Shown: positions 1-8,103 of the stretch, piece after piece | How the letters are laid out: each line of letters opens with the position of its first letter | Position numbering within the stretch: the stretch's first letter is position 1 | Assembly: GCA_900772625.1 (NCBI GenBank) | Contig: CAAHEQ010000097.1 | Location: 1 to 15,947, forward strand | Direction: 5' to 3' | Source: Alphaproteobacteria bacterium | GTDB lineage: Bacteria; Pseudomonadota; Alphaproteobacteria; CAAHEQ01; UBA3637 | DNA length: 15,947 nt | Program-made: the position numbers and the translations under genes | The notes under the pieces: model-generated | What the model saw: the letters and a program-made list of their open reading frames with translations, nothing else | The model's database searches: none | Told to the model about the DNA's origin: nothing

Positions 1-855
<855 letters not shown>

Positions 856-1137
856 ATTCTAACATAGCGCTTATCCTGTGCATATCAAACACTAACGTAT
901 ATTCTTTATACTGCGTTCTTCTTACTGTCAAAGTCATTAACGGAAACGCCACTCAAACATTTCTGTCTAAATGTCTTTCCTTAATCTTTTCTTGTACACC
1001 GTAAATTAAATCTTTCAATCTAATCTACTTTACCTATGCACTTACAGCGCTCGTCTTTATCAAACTAACAACTGTCCGTGCATCTATTCTATCTATCCTG
1101 TTTACCTTTCTAACAACTCGTCCCTTAAACGGAACAT
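856..1137 (-). other. 16S rRNA transcript leader
   Basis: This stretch of about 280 nt lies between the inferred start of the downstream rRNA promoter (near 1137) and the mature 16S 5' end (near 855). It is AT-rich and contains no open frame with a ribosome binding site. A short hairpin can form at its very start (GTTCC pairing with GGGAC around a GTTTAA loop), and the 9-mer AGTTGTTAG occurs twice, about 65 nt apart. Leaders of this kind normally carry antitermination (boxA) and RNase III processing elements. I looked for a boxA close to TGCTCTTTAACA and did not find a convincing one, and the 3' partner of any processing stem is outside the window. Confidence 0.7.
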
Positions 1138-1143
1138 CTCGGC

Positions 1144-1171
1144 ATTATATACTTTTTTTTATCCTTGTCAA
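1144..1171 (-). promoter_or_regulatory. rRNA promoter P2 (proximal)
   Basis: On the minus strand there is a perfect -35 box TTGACA (1166-1171), a 16-bp spacer, and a perfect -10 box TATAAT (1144-1149). The predicted start is near 1137, about 280 nt upstream of mature 16S. The discriminator after the -10 is GC-containing (GCCGAGA), as is common for stringently controlled rRNA promoters. A run of phased A-tracts lies immediately upstream. The perfect hexamers and the position before 16S make this the strongest promoter call in the window. Confidence 0.85.
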
Positions 1172-1175
1172 TAAC

Positions 1176-1209
1176 TTTTTTCACTTTTTTTCACTTTTTT
1201 TTCATTTTT
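1176..1209 (-). promoter_or_regulatory. phased A-tracts / UP-element-like block
   Basis: Four A-tracts on the minus strand (1176-1181, 1185-1191, 1195-1202, 1205-1209) are separated by short GTG or TG spacers and repeat about every 10 bp. They lie directly upstream of the P2 -35 box. A-tracts at one helical turn produce intrinsic DNA curvature, and A-rich sequence just upstream of -35 is the hallmark of UP elements bound by the RNA polymerase alpha-subunit C-terminal domain. The sequence shows the pattern; its role in activating this rRNA promoter is inferred from position. Confidence 0.65.
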
Positions 1210-1270
1210 CTTTTAAGTGCCTGTTTTCTATCAAAAGAAACTATGACTTTTTTGGGATAAAAGCGCTCTT

Positions 1271-1283
1271 TGTCTTGAAGACA
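1271..1283. repeat. 13-bp palindrome at the P1 start site
   Basis: The sequence TGTCTTGAAGACA is a perfect inverted repeat (6-bp arms around one central base). It falls right at the predicted first transcribed bases of promoter P1. It could be an operator or a very short 5' hairpin in the long rRNA precursor. No regulator family can be assigned from the sequence alone. Confidence 0.4.
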
Positions 1284-1290
1284 TACCTTT

Positions 1291-1319
1291 ATTATATCAA
1301 ATAAAAACGAATCTGACAA
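1291..1319 (-). promoter_or_regulatory. rRNA promoter P1 (distal)
   Basis: On the minus strand a -35 box TTGTCA (5 of 6 consensus, 1314-1319) is separated by 17 bp from a perfect -10 box TATAAT (1291-1296); the predicted start is near 1284. No gene with a ribosome binding site lies between here and 16S, so the simplest reading is a distal rRNA promoter in tandem with P2, about 147 bp upstream of it. That resembles the P1-P2 arrangement of enterobacterial rRNA operons. A promoter for a separate small RNA ending before P2 cannot be excluded. In the remainder of this gap, 1320-1427, I see nothing else that I can support. Confidence 0.65.
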
Positions 1320-1427
1320 TCATTTTTGCGCCTATAGTACTTTAAACAAAAGACCGATTCGTCCCTGATTCTCCCTCCAAACGTCTGTACTTTTGTATAC
1401 TAGCCTTCCACTATCAACATTATATAT

Positions 1428-1458
1428 AAAAAAAGCGGCCGACAATACGACCGCTTTT
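1428..1458 (-). terminator. secA: secA rho-independent terminator
   Basis: A stem of 11 bp (1448-1458 pairing with 1431-1441, with one G-U-type pair) closes a 6-nt loop, and on the minus strand it is followed by seven T residues. It begins about 20 nt after the secA stop codon. It separates secA transcription from the rRNA promoters that lie downstream of it on the same strand. Confidence 0.85.
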
Positions 1459-1478
1459 GCGTTTGTCAGACTCCTACT

Positions 1479-4085
1479 TTAAATCTGACCATGGCAATGT
1501 TTAAACTTTTTGCCGCTGCCACAAGGACATGGGTCGTTGCGCCCGACATGCGAGTAATCAGGCTCGGCAGCTGACGAATCGTTTCTAGGTGCGCTCGCCG
1601 CCTCTTCAGCTGCTTTTTGCAATTGCAGCTGCGTATGGCACAAAATAATCGTCACATTCTCGCGCACGCGCGCCAGCATATTTTCAAATAAAGCAAATGC
1701 TTCCTTTTTATACTCGTTCAACGGATCGCGTTGACCATACGCACGCAAGTAAATTGCACGCTTTAAGAAATCCAAGCCTTGCAAATGCTCTTTCCACATT
1801 TGGTCGATTGTTTGCAGCAAAATGCTTTTTTCAAAACCGCGCACATCTTGTGGGTTAATATCTTTGTGCTTTTCAAGTGCCCACTTATCTGTGATGTTCA
1901 CAACCACGTTATACAGCCTTTCAGCCGAGGCATCATCATTCTTGAGCAATTCTTCCACAGGAATATCCATCGCAATAATGCGTTTCAATTCTTCGCGCAG
2001 ACCTTTCAAGTCCCACTCGTCTGCGTGTGTTTTGGCGGGCATAAAGTTGTCGATAATGCCCGCGATAATTTCGTGACGCATCTCATCTACAGTGTCTTTA
2101 ACCGAGTCGGTTGCCATTAACTCTTTGCGTTGCGAGAAAATGACTTTTCTTTGTTCGTTCATCACATCATCAAACTTCAAAACGTTCTTACGCGCATCAA
2201 AATAGAACTGTTCAACTTTTTGCTGAGCCTTTTGAATCGCTTTTGTAATCCATGAATGCGAAATGCGCTCGCCTTCTGGAATGCGGAAAGTCTTTAAAAT
2301 GCCTTTCAGCCTTTCGCCTCCAAAAATACGCATTAAATCATCTTCCAACGATACAAAAAACATCGAATGACCAGGGTCACCTTGACGGCCAGAACGACCT
2401 CGCAACTGGTTATCAATACGGCGATTTTCATGACGTTCAGTACCCAAAACATAAAGCCCGCCCGCAGCCAGCACTTTTTCGCGCGCTTGCTTTAAATCTT
2501 CCGTCACGCGTTCGGTAATTTTTTGGCGCTCCGCTTCATCTTCAATGCCTTGCAACGCGTTTTTCAATCTGAGCTCTAAATTACCGCCCAGCTGAATATC
2601 CGTACCACGGCCAGCCATATTTGTGGCAATTGTCACCGCACCATAAGCCCCTGCTTCGGCCACGATTAAAGCTTCACGCTCGTGGTTCTTTGCATTCAAC
2701 ACTTCAAAGCGGATATTTGTTTTCTTTTGAAGCAAATCTGCCAACACTTCTGATTTTTCCACGGAAGTCGTACCTACTAAAATTGGTTGCCCCTTAGCAT
2801 GAGCTGCTTCAATTTCCTTGATAATCGCATCGTATTTTTCATGCGCAGTGCCGTAAATCGCATCTTGTTCATCGATTCTTTGCACAGGCTTGTTTGTCGG
2901 AATCTCGACCACAGTTAAGTGATAGGTCGAATCGAATTCGCCGCATTCAGTCATCGCCGTACCCGTCATACCTGCCAACTTTGGATACATTCGGAAATAA
3001 TTTTGGTATGTAATCGAGGCCAATGTTTGGTTTTCGGGTTGAATCGTCACGTTTTCTTTGGCTTCCAACGCTTGGTGCAAACCCTCGGAATATCGGCGGC
3101 CTTCCATAATGCGCCCTGTGAATTCGTCAACAATCACAACTTGATCGTTTTTCACAATATAGTCCACATCGCGCGTAAAAAGCTTATGCGCTCTGAGTGC
3201 TTGTTCTACGTGATGCACGAGCGAAATGTTTTGCAAATCATACAAAGCGCCTGTTGGCATCAAACCCGCATCGCGCAGCCATTTTTCCACGGCATCTGTA
3301 CCTGCTTCAGTCAAATTAATTTGCTTGCGTTTTTCGTCAATCTCGTAATGCTCGGGTTGTAAGTTGTACATAATCTTGTCAACGGCACGATAACGTTCTG
3401 AGGCGTCTTGAGCTGGCCCTGAAATAATCAACGGCGTTCTGGCCTCATCGATTAAAATACTGTCAACTTCATCGACAATCGCATACGCGAACGGGCGTTG
3501 CACCATATCTTCCAAACGAAAACACATATTGTCGCGCAAATAATCAAAGCCAAACTCGTTGTTTGTGCCATAAGTGACATCGGCAGCATAGGCTTGTTTA
3601 CGCTCTGCAGGTGCTAGGTCGTGGATGACACAGCCCACGGTCAGCCCCAAGAAACGATAGATTTGTCCCATCCAATCCGCGTCACGTTTAGCCAAATAGT
3701 CATTCACCGTCACAACGTGAACTCCCTTACCCGTCAACGCATTCAAATATACAGCCAACGTGGCAACCAAAGTTTTACCTTCACCCGTTTTCATTTCGGC
3801 GATTTGACCTTTGTGCAAAACGATACCGCCGATTAATTGAACATCGTAAGGGCGTTGATGAAGTGTTCGCTTTGCTGCCTCGCGCACAGTGGCAAAAGCT
3901 TCAACCAACAAATCGTCCAGCATTTCACCTTTTTGAAGGCGCGCCTTAAACTCGTCTGTTTTTGCCTTTAATTCGTCATCGCTCAACTTTTCCCATTCGC
4001 TCTCAAGCGCATTGATTTGGCGAACTGTTTTTTTCAATTTTTTGACATATCTGTCATTGGCTGAGCCGAATATTTCTTTTAGCAT
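1479..4085 (-). CDS. secA: Protein translocase ATPase SecA
   Basis: SecA is the motor that drives unfolded secretory preproteins through the SecYEG channel at the cytoplasmic membrane. The 868-residue product has the full set of family features: Walker A MKTGEGKT (about 98-105), the DEVD Walker B/DEAD-like motif (205-208), and NMAGRGTDI and GRSGRQGDPG in the second nucleotide-binding fold. The helical scaffold and wing regions follow, and a C-terminal zinc-binding tail ends the protein (CPC at 853-855, CH at 864-865), which normally contacts SecB and lipids. I chose ATG at 4085: the Shine-Dalgarno GAAAGG sits 7 nt upstream. A TTG two codons earlier would leave almost no spacing. It lies about 90 nt downstream of flhG on the same strand, so read-through from the flagellar operon is possible in addition to its own candidate promoter. 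Confidence 0.97.
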   Translation of the reverse strand: MLKEIFGSANDRYVKKLKKTVRQINALESEWEKLSDDELKAKTDEFKARLQKGEMLDDLLVEAFATVREAAKRTLHQRPYDVQLIGGIVLHKGQIAEMKTGEGKTLVATLAVYLNALTGKGVHVVTVNDYLAKRDADWMGQIYRFLGLTVGCVIHDLAPAERKQAYAADVTYGTNNEFGFDYLRDNMCFRLEDMVQRPFAYAIVDEVDSILIDEARTPLIISGPAQDASERYRAVDKIMYNLQPEHYEIDEKRKQINLTEAGTDAVEKWLRDAGLMPTGALYDLQNISLVHHVEQALRAHKLFTRDVDYIVKNDQVVIVDEFTGRIMEGRRYSEGLHQALEAKENVTIQPENQTLASITYQNYFRMYPKLAGMTGTAMTECGEFDSTYHLTVVEIPTNKPVQRIDEQDAIYGTAHEKYDAIIKEIEAAHAKGQPILVGTTSVEKSEVLADLLQKKTNIRFEVLNAKNHEREALIVAEAGAYGAVTIATNMAGRGTDIQLGGNLELRLKNALQGIEDEAERQKITERVTEDLKQAREKVLAAGGLYVLGTERHENRRIDNQLRGRSGRQGDPGHSMFFVSLEDDLMRIFGGERLKGILKTFRIPEGERISHSWITKAIQKAQQKVEQFYFDARKNVLKFDDVMNEQRKVIFSQRKELMATDSVKDTVDEMRHEIIAGIIDNFMPAKTHADEWDLKGLREELKRIIAMDIPVEELLKNDDASAERLYNVVVNITDKWALEKHKDINPQDVRGFEKSILLQTIDQMWKEHLQGLDFLKRAIYLRAYGQRDPLNEYKKEAFALFENMLARVRENVTIILCHTQLQLQKAAEEAASAPRNDSSAAEPDYSHVGRNDPCPCGSGKKFKHCHGQI

Positions 4086-4126
4086 AAGCAAACCTTTCGT
4101 TATCTATATATTATATTATTCGTTTA

Positions 4127-4155
4127 TACATAGAGTCTTTTGTTTTAAAAGTCAA
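4127..4155 (-). promoter_or_regulatory. secA: Candidate secA promoter
   Basis: In the AT-rich gap between flhG and secA, the minus strand shows a -35-like TTGACT (4150-4155), a 17-bp spacer and a weaker -10-like TATGTA (4127-4132). The secA start codon is about 42 nt further downstream. The -35 is good and the -10 is only partial, so this is a suggestion. It would let secA be expressed independently of the flagellar genes. Confidence 0.4.
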
Positions 4156-4177
4156 GAAAAGAACTCAAGAAAATGTT

Positions 4178-4981
4178 TTAACTCAGCGCATTTGCTAAGT
4201 TTTCAACATCCGCGCACGCATCCGCGTTTGGGAAAGCCTCTAAAATTGACGTTTGCATACGAATAGCATCACGCACACGCATATCACGGCGAATAATGCC
4301 TGCCAGCTTTGGTGTGATTTTCAAAAAGCCTTGGCAAGCTTTGAGCAATGTCGCATAAGTGCGCTCACCTTCTTTGACCGAGCCCACAGCGTTAATCACA
4401 ACTTGAATGTCGATGTTCGGGTTTTGTGCCGAGATGATTTTAATAAAAGCATAAGCATCCGTCAAAGAAGTCGGCTCGTCCGTGCAAACGACCAGCAAAG
4501 TCCCTGCATTTTGCGCAAACAAGCGAACAGGCTTTTCAACGCCCGCACCCAAATCAATGATCACTTTATCATATTGTGTTGCCAAGAGCTGCAAATCATC
4601 GAAAATCAGTTGCAAACGCGACAGCGGAATGTTTGCTAAACTGCCCGAGCCCGAGCGCCCCGCAATCACATCAAAGCCGAGCGGGCTTTTCAATACCGCT
4701 TGCGTCATCGGCACTTTACCCATAATAATCGAACCTAAATCGTATTGCGCGACTAAGCCCAATTGAATGTCAACATTAGCAAGCCCTAAATCTCCGTCAA
4801 AAAGCAAAACCTTTTGGTGTTGCTTGGCAAGCGCGTGCGCCAACGAAATAGACAGCCACGTTTTGCCAACGCCGCCTTTACCCGAAGCGATGGCAATCAG
4901 GTTGCGTCCTTTTTGCGGCGACATCTCAATCGGAGCCGTAGACAATGTATCTGGAAGGGATAAAATGCGAGAAATATTCAT
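4178..4981 (-). CDS. flhG: Flagellar number regulator FlhG (FleN/MinD-like ATPase)
   Basis: FlhG is a MinD/ParA-family ATPase that limits flagellar number by acting on FlhF at the membrane. The 267-residue protein has the deviant Walker A GKGGVGKT (34-41), the A' motif DGDLGLANVD (62-71) and Walker B VIIDLGAG (140-147). Family members often carry an N-terminal DQAxxLR helix that stimulates the FlhF GTPase. I do not see it here: the N-terminus before the P-loop is short and unlike it. The C-terminus also ends soon after the last conserved segment, with no obvious amphipathic membrane-targeting tail. Its start overlaps the flhF stop in an ATGA (4978-4981), which implies translational coupling. 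Adjacency to flhF is what favours FlhG over a generic MinD. Confidence 0.88.
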   Translation of the reverse strand: MNISRILSLPDTLSTAPIEMSPQKGRNLIAIASGKGGVGKTWLSISLAHALAKQHQKVLLFDGDLGLANVDIQLGLVAQYDLGSIIMGKVPMTQAVLKSPLGFDVIAGRSGSGSLANIPLSRLQLIFDDLQLLATQYDKVIIDLGAGVEKPVRLFAQNAGTLLVVCTDEPTSLTDAYAFIKIISAQNPNIDIQVVINAVGSVKEGERTYATLLKACQGFLKITPKLAGIIRRDMRVRDAIRMQTSILEAFPNADACADVENLANALS

Positions 4982-5940
4982 AACACAACCTCTTTTTTCC
5001 TTGTTAATAAAATCAATTCAGCCAACGATGTACTTTTCAGCGGACACAATCCTTCGGACACATGTGCGCTGATTCCAACATCCGTTAAAGCATAACCGTT
5101 GCTTTGTGCCGCATATAAGATATTGCCAACGCGGCGCGATAAATCCAACCGCGTGCCCATTACACGCGCGACCCCCAACGGCAGGAATGCTTCCGCCATC
5201 TCAGCCGCCTCAAAAGCATCTTGCCCCGCCGACATTACTAAAACAGGTTCGATGCCCTCTGTATCGGCTTTCATTTCGCTCAGCAAAGCGATGTCTTGCG
5301 ACAAAAAAGGATTGACGCCTGGTGTATCTATTAAAATTAAATCTTTATGCGTGCGTTCCACCTCTATCGCGCTTTTCAATAAGTCGGGTTTGCGCACCTT
5401 GATTAAGTTCAACTCCAAAATCTTGGTAAAGGCTTCCAGCTGTTCGATTGCCCCCGCGCGCTTGATATCGGTCGTAATCACCGCGATTTTTTTACCTGTC
5501 AGTTTGGCTTTCACGGCCATTTTAGCAACCGCAATTGTTTTGCCCGAACCGCTTGCGCCAACAAGCATAAACGCACGTTTGCTGGGCTCTTGCGGTAGGG
5601 GCGCAAAACGAAACACGCGCGAAAAAGCCCCCGCCAGCAAACGCACATCGTTATTGGCGTCATTTGCGTCTGTCGCACTTAAAATGCGTTCAATCAACAA
5701 AGCGGGTACACTTTGCGCCTCCAGCGCTTTTTGCAATCGACCCAGCGTTTGCTCGTCCGCCGAACCATACAGCGCTTCGTGCAGCATATCTTCCGTTTGC
5801 TCGTCTTCCAACCCCACGGTGATGCGCACACCATCGTATGTGCGTTGATTAGACAATATCACAGCTCTTGCACCAAAATCCTTACGGATTTCGTCCATCG
5901 CCAACGGCACAGATGAAGCTGTATATGTCTTAATACGCAT
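4978..5940 (-). CDS. flhF: Flagellar biosynthesis SRP-like GTPase FlhF
   Basis: FlhF is the third SRP-type GTPase, related to Ffh and FtsY, and marks the site of flagellar assembly, usually a cell pole. The 320-residue protein starts with the short FlhF-type B domain (MRIKTYTASSVPLAMDEI), then an N domain, then the G domain. That domain carries G1 GASGSGKT (128-135), the DIKRAGAIEQL stretch (158-168) matching the SRP DTYRxGAxEQL motif, DTPG (205-208, usually DTAG) and TRLD (263-266, usually TKLD). It is at the short end for the family, mainly because the B-N linker is brief. It starts 2 nt after the motA stop and overlaps flhG by 4 nt. FlhF/FlhG pairs are not the usual flagellar-placement system of model alphaproteobacteria, so their presence points to a polar or defined-number pattern. 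Confidence 0.92.
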   Translation of the reverse strand: MRIKTYTASSVPLAMDEIRKDFGARAVILSNQRTYDGVRITVGLEDEQTEDMLHEALYGSADEQTLGRLQKALEAQSVPALLIERILSATDANDANNDVRLLAGAFSRVFRFAPLPQEPSKRAFMLVGASGSGKTIAVAKMAVKAKLTGKKIAVITTDIKRAGAIEQLEAFTKILELNLIKVRKPDLLKSAIEVERTHKDLILIDTPGVNPFLSQDIALLSEMKADTEGIEPVLVMSAGQDAFEAAEMAEAFLPLGVARVMGTRLDLSRRVGNILYAAQSNGYALTDVGISAHVSEGLCPLKSTSLAELILLTRKKEVVL

Positions 5941-5942
5941 TC

Positions 5943-6749
5943 TTACCCTTCTTCAAAATAGCTGACCGCAGCATTGGGTGGCAACAGCGCATTTAACTCC
6001 ATTTGCGTTTTGCGTGGATTTTGAGCCGAATCAACAGCCTTAAAGCCCAATAAACAAAGCTCGTTATCGGCAAGCGTTTCAGCGGCTTTCTTTTCCAAGC
6101 GACAAGCCAGTGGAATACAAAATAAATACGCAAACACAGCACCATAAAAGGTAGTTAAAATCGCCACAGCCATAGCAGGACCTATGGTCGAAGGATCCGA
6201 CAAAGTCGACAGCATTTGCACCAAACCGACCAACGTACCTACAAGCCCCATTGCAGGCGCTATTTCGGCCATTTTATTCAGCAAGGATACCGCATTCATT
6301 TGATTGTCATAACGGCTCATCATTTCGGCGCGCATCACGTCATCGCATTCTTTGCCGCCCAGCCCATCAATCAGCAAATTCAACCCCGTAGCCCAAAATG
6401 TGTTAGGATTGATTTGACTCATATAGCTTTTTTGCAGCGAAAGAACGCCATTTGTATAGCTTGCCTCGGACGCATGCATAATCATATCGGGCACGTTTTC
6501 TTTGCTCGTGAACAACGAGAAAATCAACTTTAAAACAACTCCCAAACTTGTGACAACCTCGGAGGCTGGATAGCACACAAAGCACGCGCAGAGCGTTCCA
6601 CCGATGACAATCAAAAAAGACGGCGTATTGATAAATGCCCCCAGCGAACTGTATAATCCAATAGATATTAAAATGCACGCAAAAGCGCCCAAGATGCCCA
6701 GCAGAACGGAGGCGTCAAATTGAAGAGAAGTAAATGCCGATTTTTTCAT
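5943..6749 (-). CDS. motA: Flagellar stator protein MotA (PomA-like)
   Basis: MotA forms the pentamer around the MotB dimer in the ion-driven stator and pushes on FliG. The 268-residue protein has four predicted membrane helices at about 15-33, 43-61, 163-182 and 191-213. A cytoplasmic loop of ~100 residues lies between helices 2 and 3, carrying the charged residues that face FliG. The family signatures are visible as APAMGLVGTLVGLVQML on helix 3 and MAVAILTTFYGAVFAYLF on helix 4, and the C-terminus has the expected NPR...LLPP segment. Length and loop style are closer to PomA-type proteins than to E. coli MotA, but the ion used cannot be read from this subunit alone. No motB is next to it; the partner must be encoded elsewhere. 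It is packed between fliN and flhF with gaps of only a few nucleotides. Confidence 0.92.
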   Translation of the reverse strand: MKKSAFTSLQFDASVLLGILGAFACILISIGLYSSLGAFINTPSFLIVIGGTLCACFVCYPASEVVTSLGVVLKLIFSLFTSKENVPDMIMHASEASYTNGVLSLQKSYMSQINPNTFWATGLNLLIDGLGGKECDDVMRAEMMSRYDNQMNAVSLLNKMAEIAPAMGLVGTLVGLVQMLSTLSDPSTIGPAMAVAILTTFYGAVFAYLFCIPLACRLEKKAAETLADNELCLLGFKAVDSAQNPRKTQMELNALLPPNAAVSYFEEG

Positions 6750-6752
6750 TTA

Positions 6753-7073
6753 TTATCCTTTTAAAATCTCGGTCAACGTAATACCCAATCGGTCGCCTTG
6801 TGCCACTAATTCGCCTTTGGCCACCAGCTTATCATTCACATAAATGTCGATGCTTTCGCCAACTTGCTTATCCAATTCAATCACCGAGCCCGCATTCATT
6901 TTAAGCAGTTGACAAATCGGCATACTGACTTTGCCCAACACCGCCGTGACGGTCACAGGCACATCATACACCATTTCCATTTTGCGAGCCGTTTCGGACA
7001 TTTCAACACCACGGGTCGCGCTCATTGTCTTTTCGGCCATTTTCAAAAATGCTTCTTTTTGCTTCTCGTTCAT
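6753..7073 (-). CDS. fliN: Flagellar motor switch protein FliN
   Basis: FliN forms the bottom of the cytoplasmic C ring and binds the export ATPase regulator FliH and, with FliM, CheY-P. The 106-residue protein is nearly all SpoA (surface presentation of antigens) domain, from about 36 to 104. It carries the typical start YDVPVTVTAVLG, the L/M-N-A-G-SVIEL core and the closing G-DRLGITLTEIL. The N-terminal 35 residues are a charged, probably helical extension. The Shine-Dalgarno AAAGGA sits 7 nt before the ATG. In most operons fliN follows fliM; here it directly follows fliG with a 13-nt gap, and no fliM is present in the window. Confidence 0.93.
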   Translation of the reverse strand: MNEKQKEAFLKMAEKTMSATRGVEMSETARKMEMVYDVPVTVTAVLGKVSMPICQLLKMNAGSVIELDKQVGESIDIYVNDKLVAKGELVAQGDRLGITLTEILKG

Positions 7074-7086
7074 CTTTTTATCCTTT

Positions 7087-8103
7087 CTAGCTTATCATTT
7101 GCTCATTTTCATCGCTTGGCTTTTCAACGATGATTTGCCCGCTTTCCAACATTTGTTTTGCGACTTGCATAATGTCGGATTGTGCTTTGTCCACGTCTTT
7201 GAGCCGCACAGGCCCCATCACTTGCATATCCTCCATTAACATCAGCCCCGCCTTTTCGGACATATTTTCTAAGACCACGGACTTAAGGCTTTCCGAAGCG
7301 CCCTTTAAAGCCAACGCGATTTGGCGTCTGTCCAAATTACGCAAAAGCTTTTGCAGCGCTTCTGCACTCAGAGAGATTAAGTCTTCAAATGTAAACATAC
7401 GTGAACGAATGCTTTCGGCCACTTCACGGTTGCGCTCGAAAAGCCCTGTCATTAAGCGATTTTCGCTCGTTCTGTCAAGGCAGTTAAAAATCCCCGCCAC
7501 TCGGTCGGTCGAATCGGCCACTTGCGTTTGCGTCAACGTGCTCATAAAGTCCGTTTTAATTGTTTGCTCGATGTCGTCCAGCACCTCTTTGCTGACTTTG
7601 TCAAGGTGCAACAAGCGCATCACTACGTCCATCGATAAATCTTGCGGCAGCTTGGAAAGCACCTTTGCAGCATAGCTTGGCGACAAGCGCGACAAAATCA
7701 CTGCCACCGTTTGCGGGTATTCGCTTTTTAAATAGCTGGCCAACACGTCCTCGTCCACATTTTGCAACTTGTCCCACATTGTGCGACCCGCAGGGCCTTG
7801 CATTTGCATCACAATTTCGTCCTTGCGCGCGGCGGGCAAAACGTTCGCAAGCAGCTTTTCTGTTTGCTCGAATGAGCCCGTCACTTCGGCAGGCTCCGTC
7901 ATTTTATGGCAAAACTCGTCCAAAACTTGCTCGACCAAATGCGCATCAACGGCTCCCAAAGACGCCATAGCAAGCGACACTTCGCGCACCTCTTCATCCG
8001 ACATTTTTTCAAACAAACTTTGCGTAATCTTTTCGCCCATTGCCATTAAGAAAATCGCACTTTTTTGAACGCCCGTTAACTCAGAAAAGACAAGTCCACT
8101 CAT
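7087..8103 (-). CDS. fliG: Flagellar motor switch protein FliG
   Basis: FliG links the MS ring to the C ring and is the rotor surface on which MotA generates torque. With ATG at 8103 the product is 338 residues and contains all three domains: an N-terminal FliF-binding domain, a middle domain with EYPQT (family EHPQT) and a C-terminal torque domain. The torque-helix charges are conserved in position: Lys in ALKGA, Lys in NMSEKA (Arg in E. coli), Glu-Asp in MLMEDM (Asp-Asp in E. coli) and Arg in GPVRL. The start at 8103 has AGAGG 7 nt upstream and overlaps the fliF stop in an ATGA. A TTG at 8136 would give 11 extra residues without a good ribosome binding site, so I rejected it. Confidence 0.95.
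   Translation of the reverse strand: MSGLVFSELTGVQKSAIFLMAMGEKITQSLFEKMSDEEVREVSLAMASLGAVDAHLVEQVLDEFCHKMTEPAEVTGSFEQTEKLLANVLPAARKDEIVMQMQGPAGRTMWDKLQNVDEDVLASYLKSEYPQTVAVILSRLSPSYAAKVLSKLPQDLSMDVVMRLLHLDKVSKEVLDDIEQTIKTDFMSTLTQTQVADSTDRVAGIFNCLDRTSENRLMTGLFERNREVAESIRSRMFTFEDLISLSAEALQKLLRNLDRRQIALALKGASESLKSVVLENMSEKAGLMLMEDMQVMGPVRLKDVDKAQSDIMQVAKQMLESGQIIVEKPSDENEQMIS

Noticed and set aside
1236..1286. A 16-codon leader peptide (M S S R Q ...) starting just after the P1 -10 box
   Set aside because: It would begin at or next to the transcription start, is very short, and lies in an rRNA leader; chance is the better explanation.
4086..4091. TTG start two codons upstream for SecA
   Set aside because: The ribosome binding site GAAAGG is almost adjacent to that TTG and correctly spaced (7 nt) from ATG 4085.
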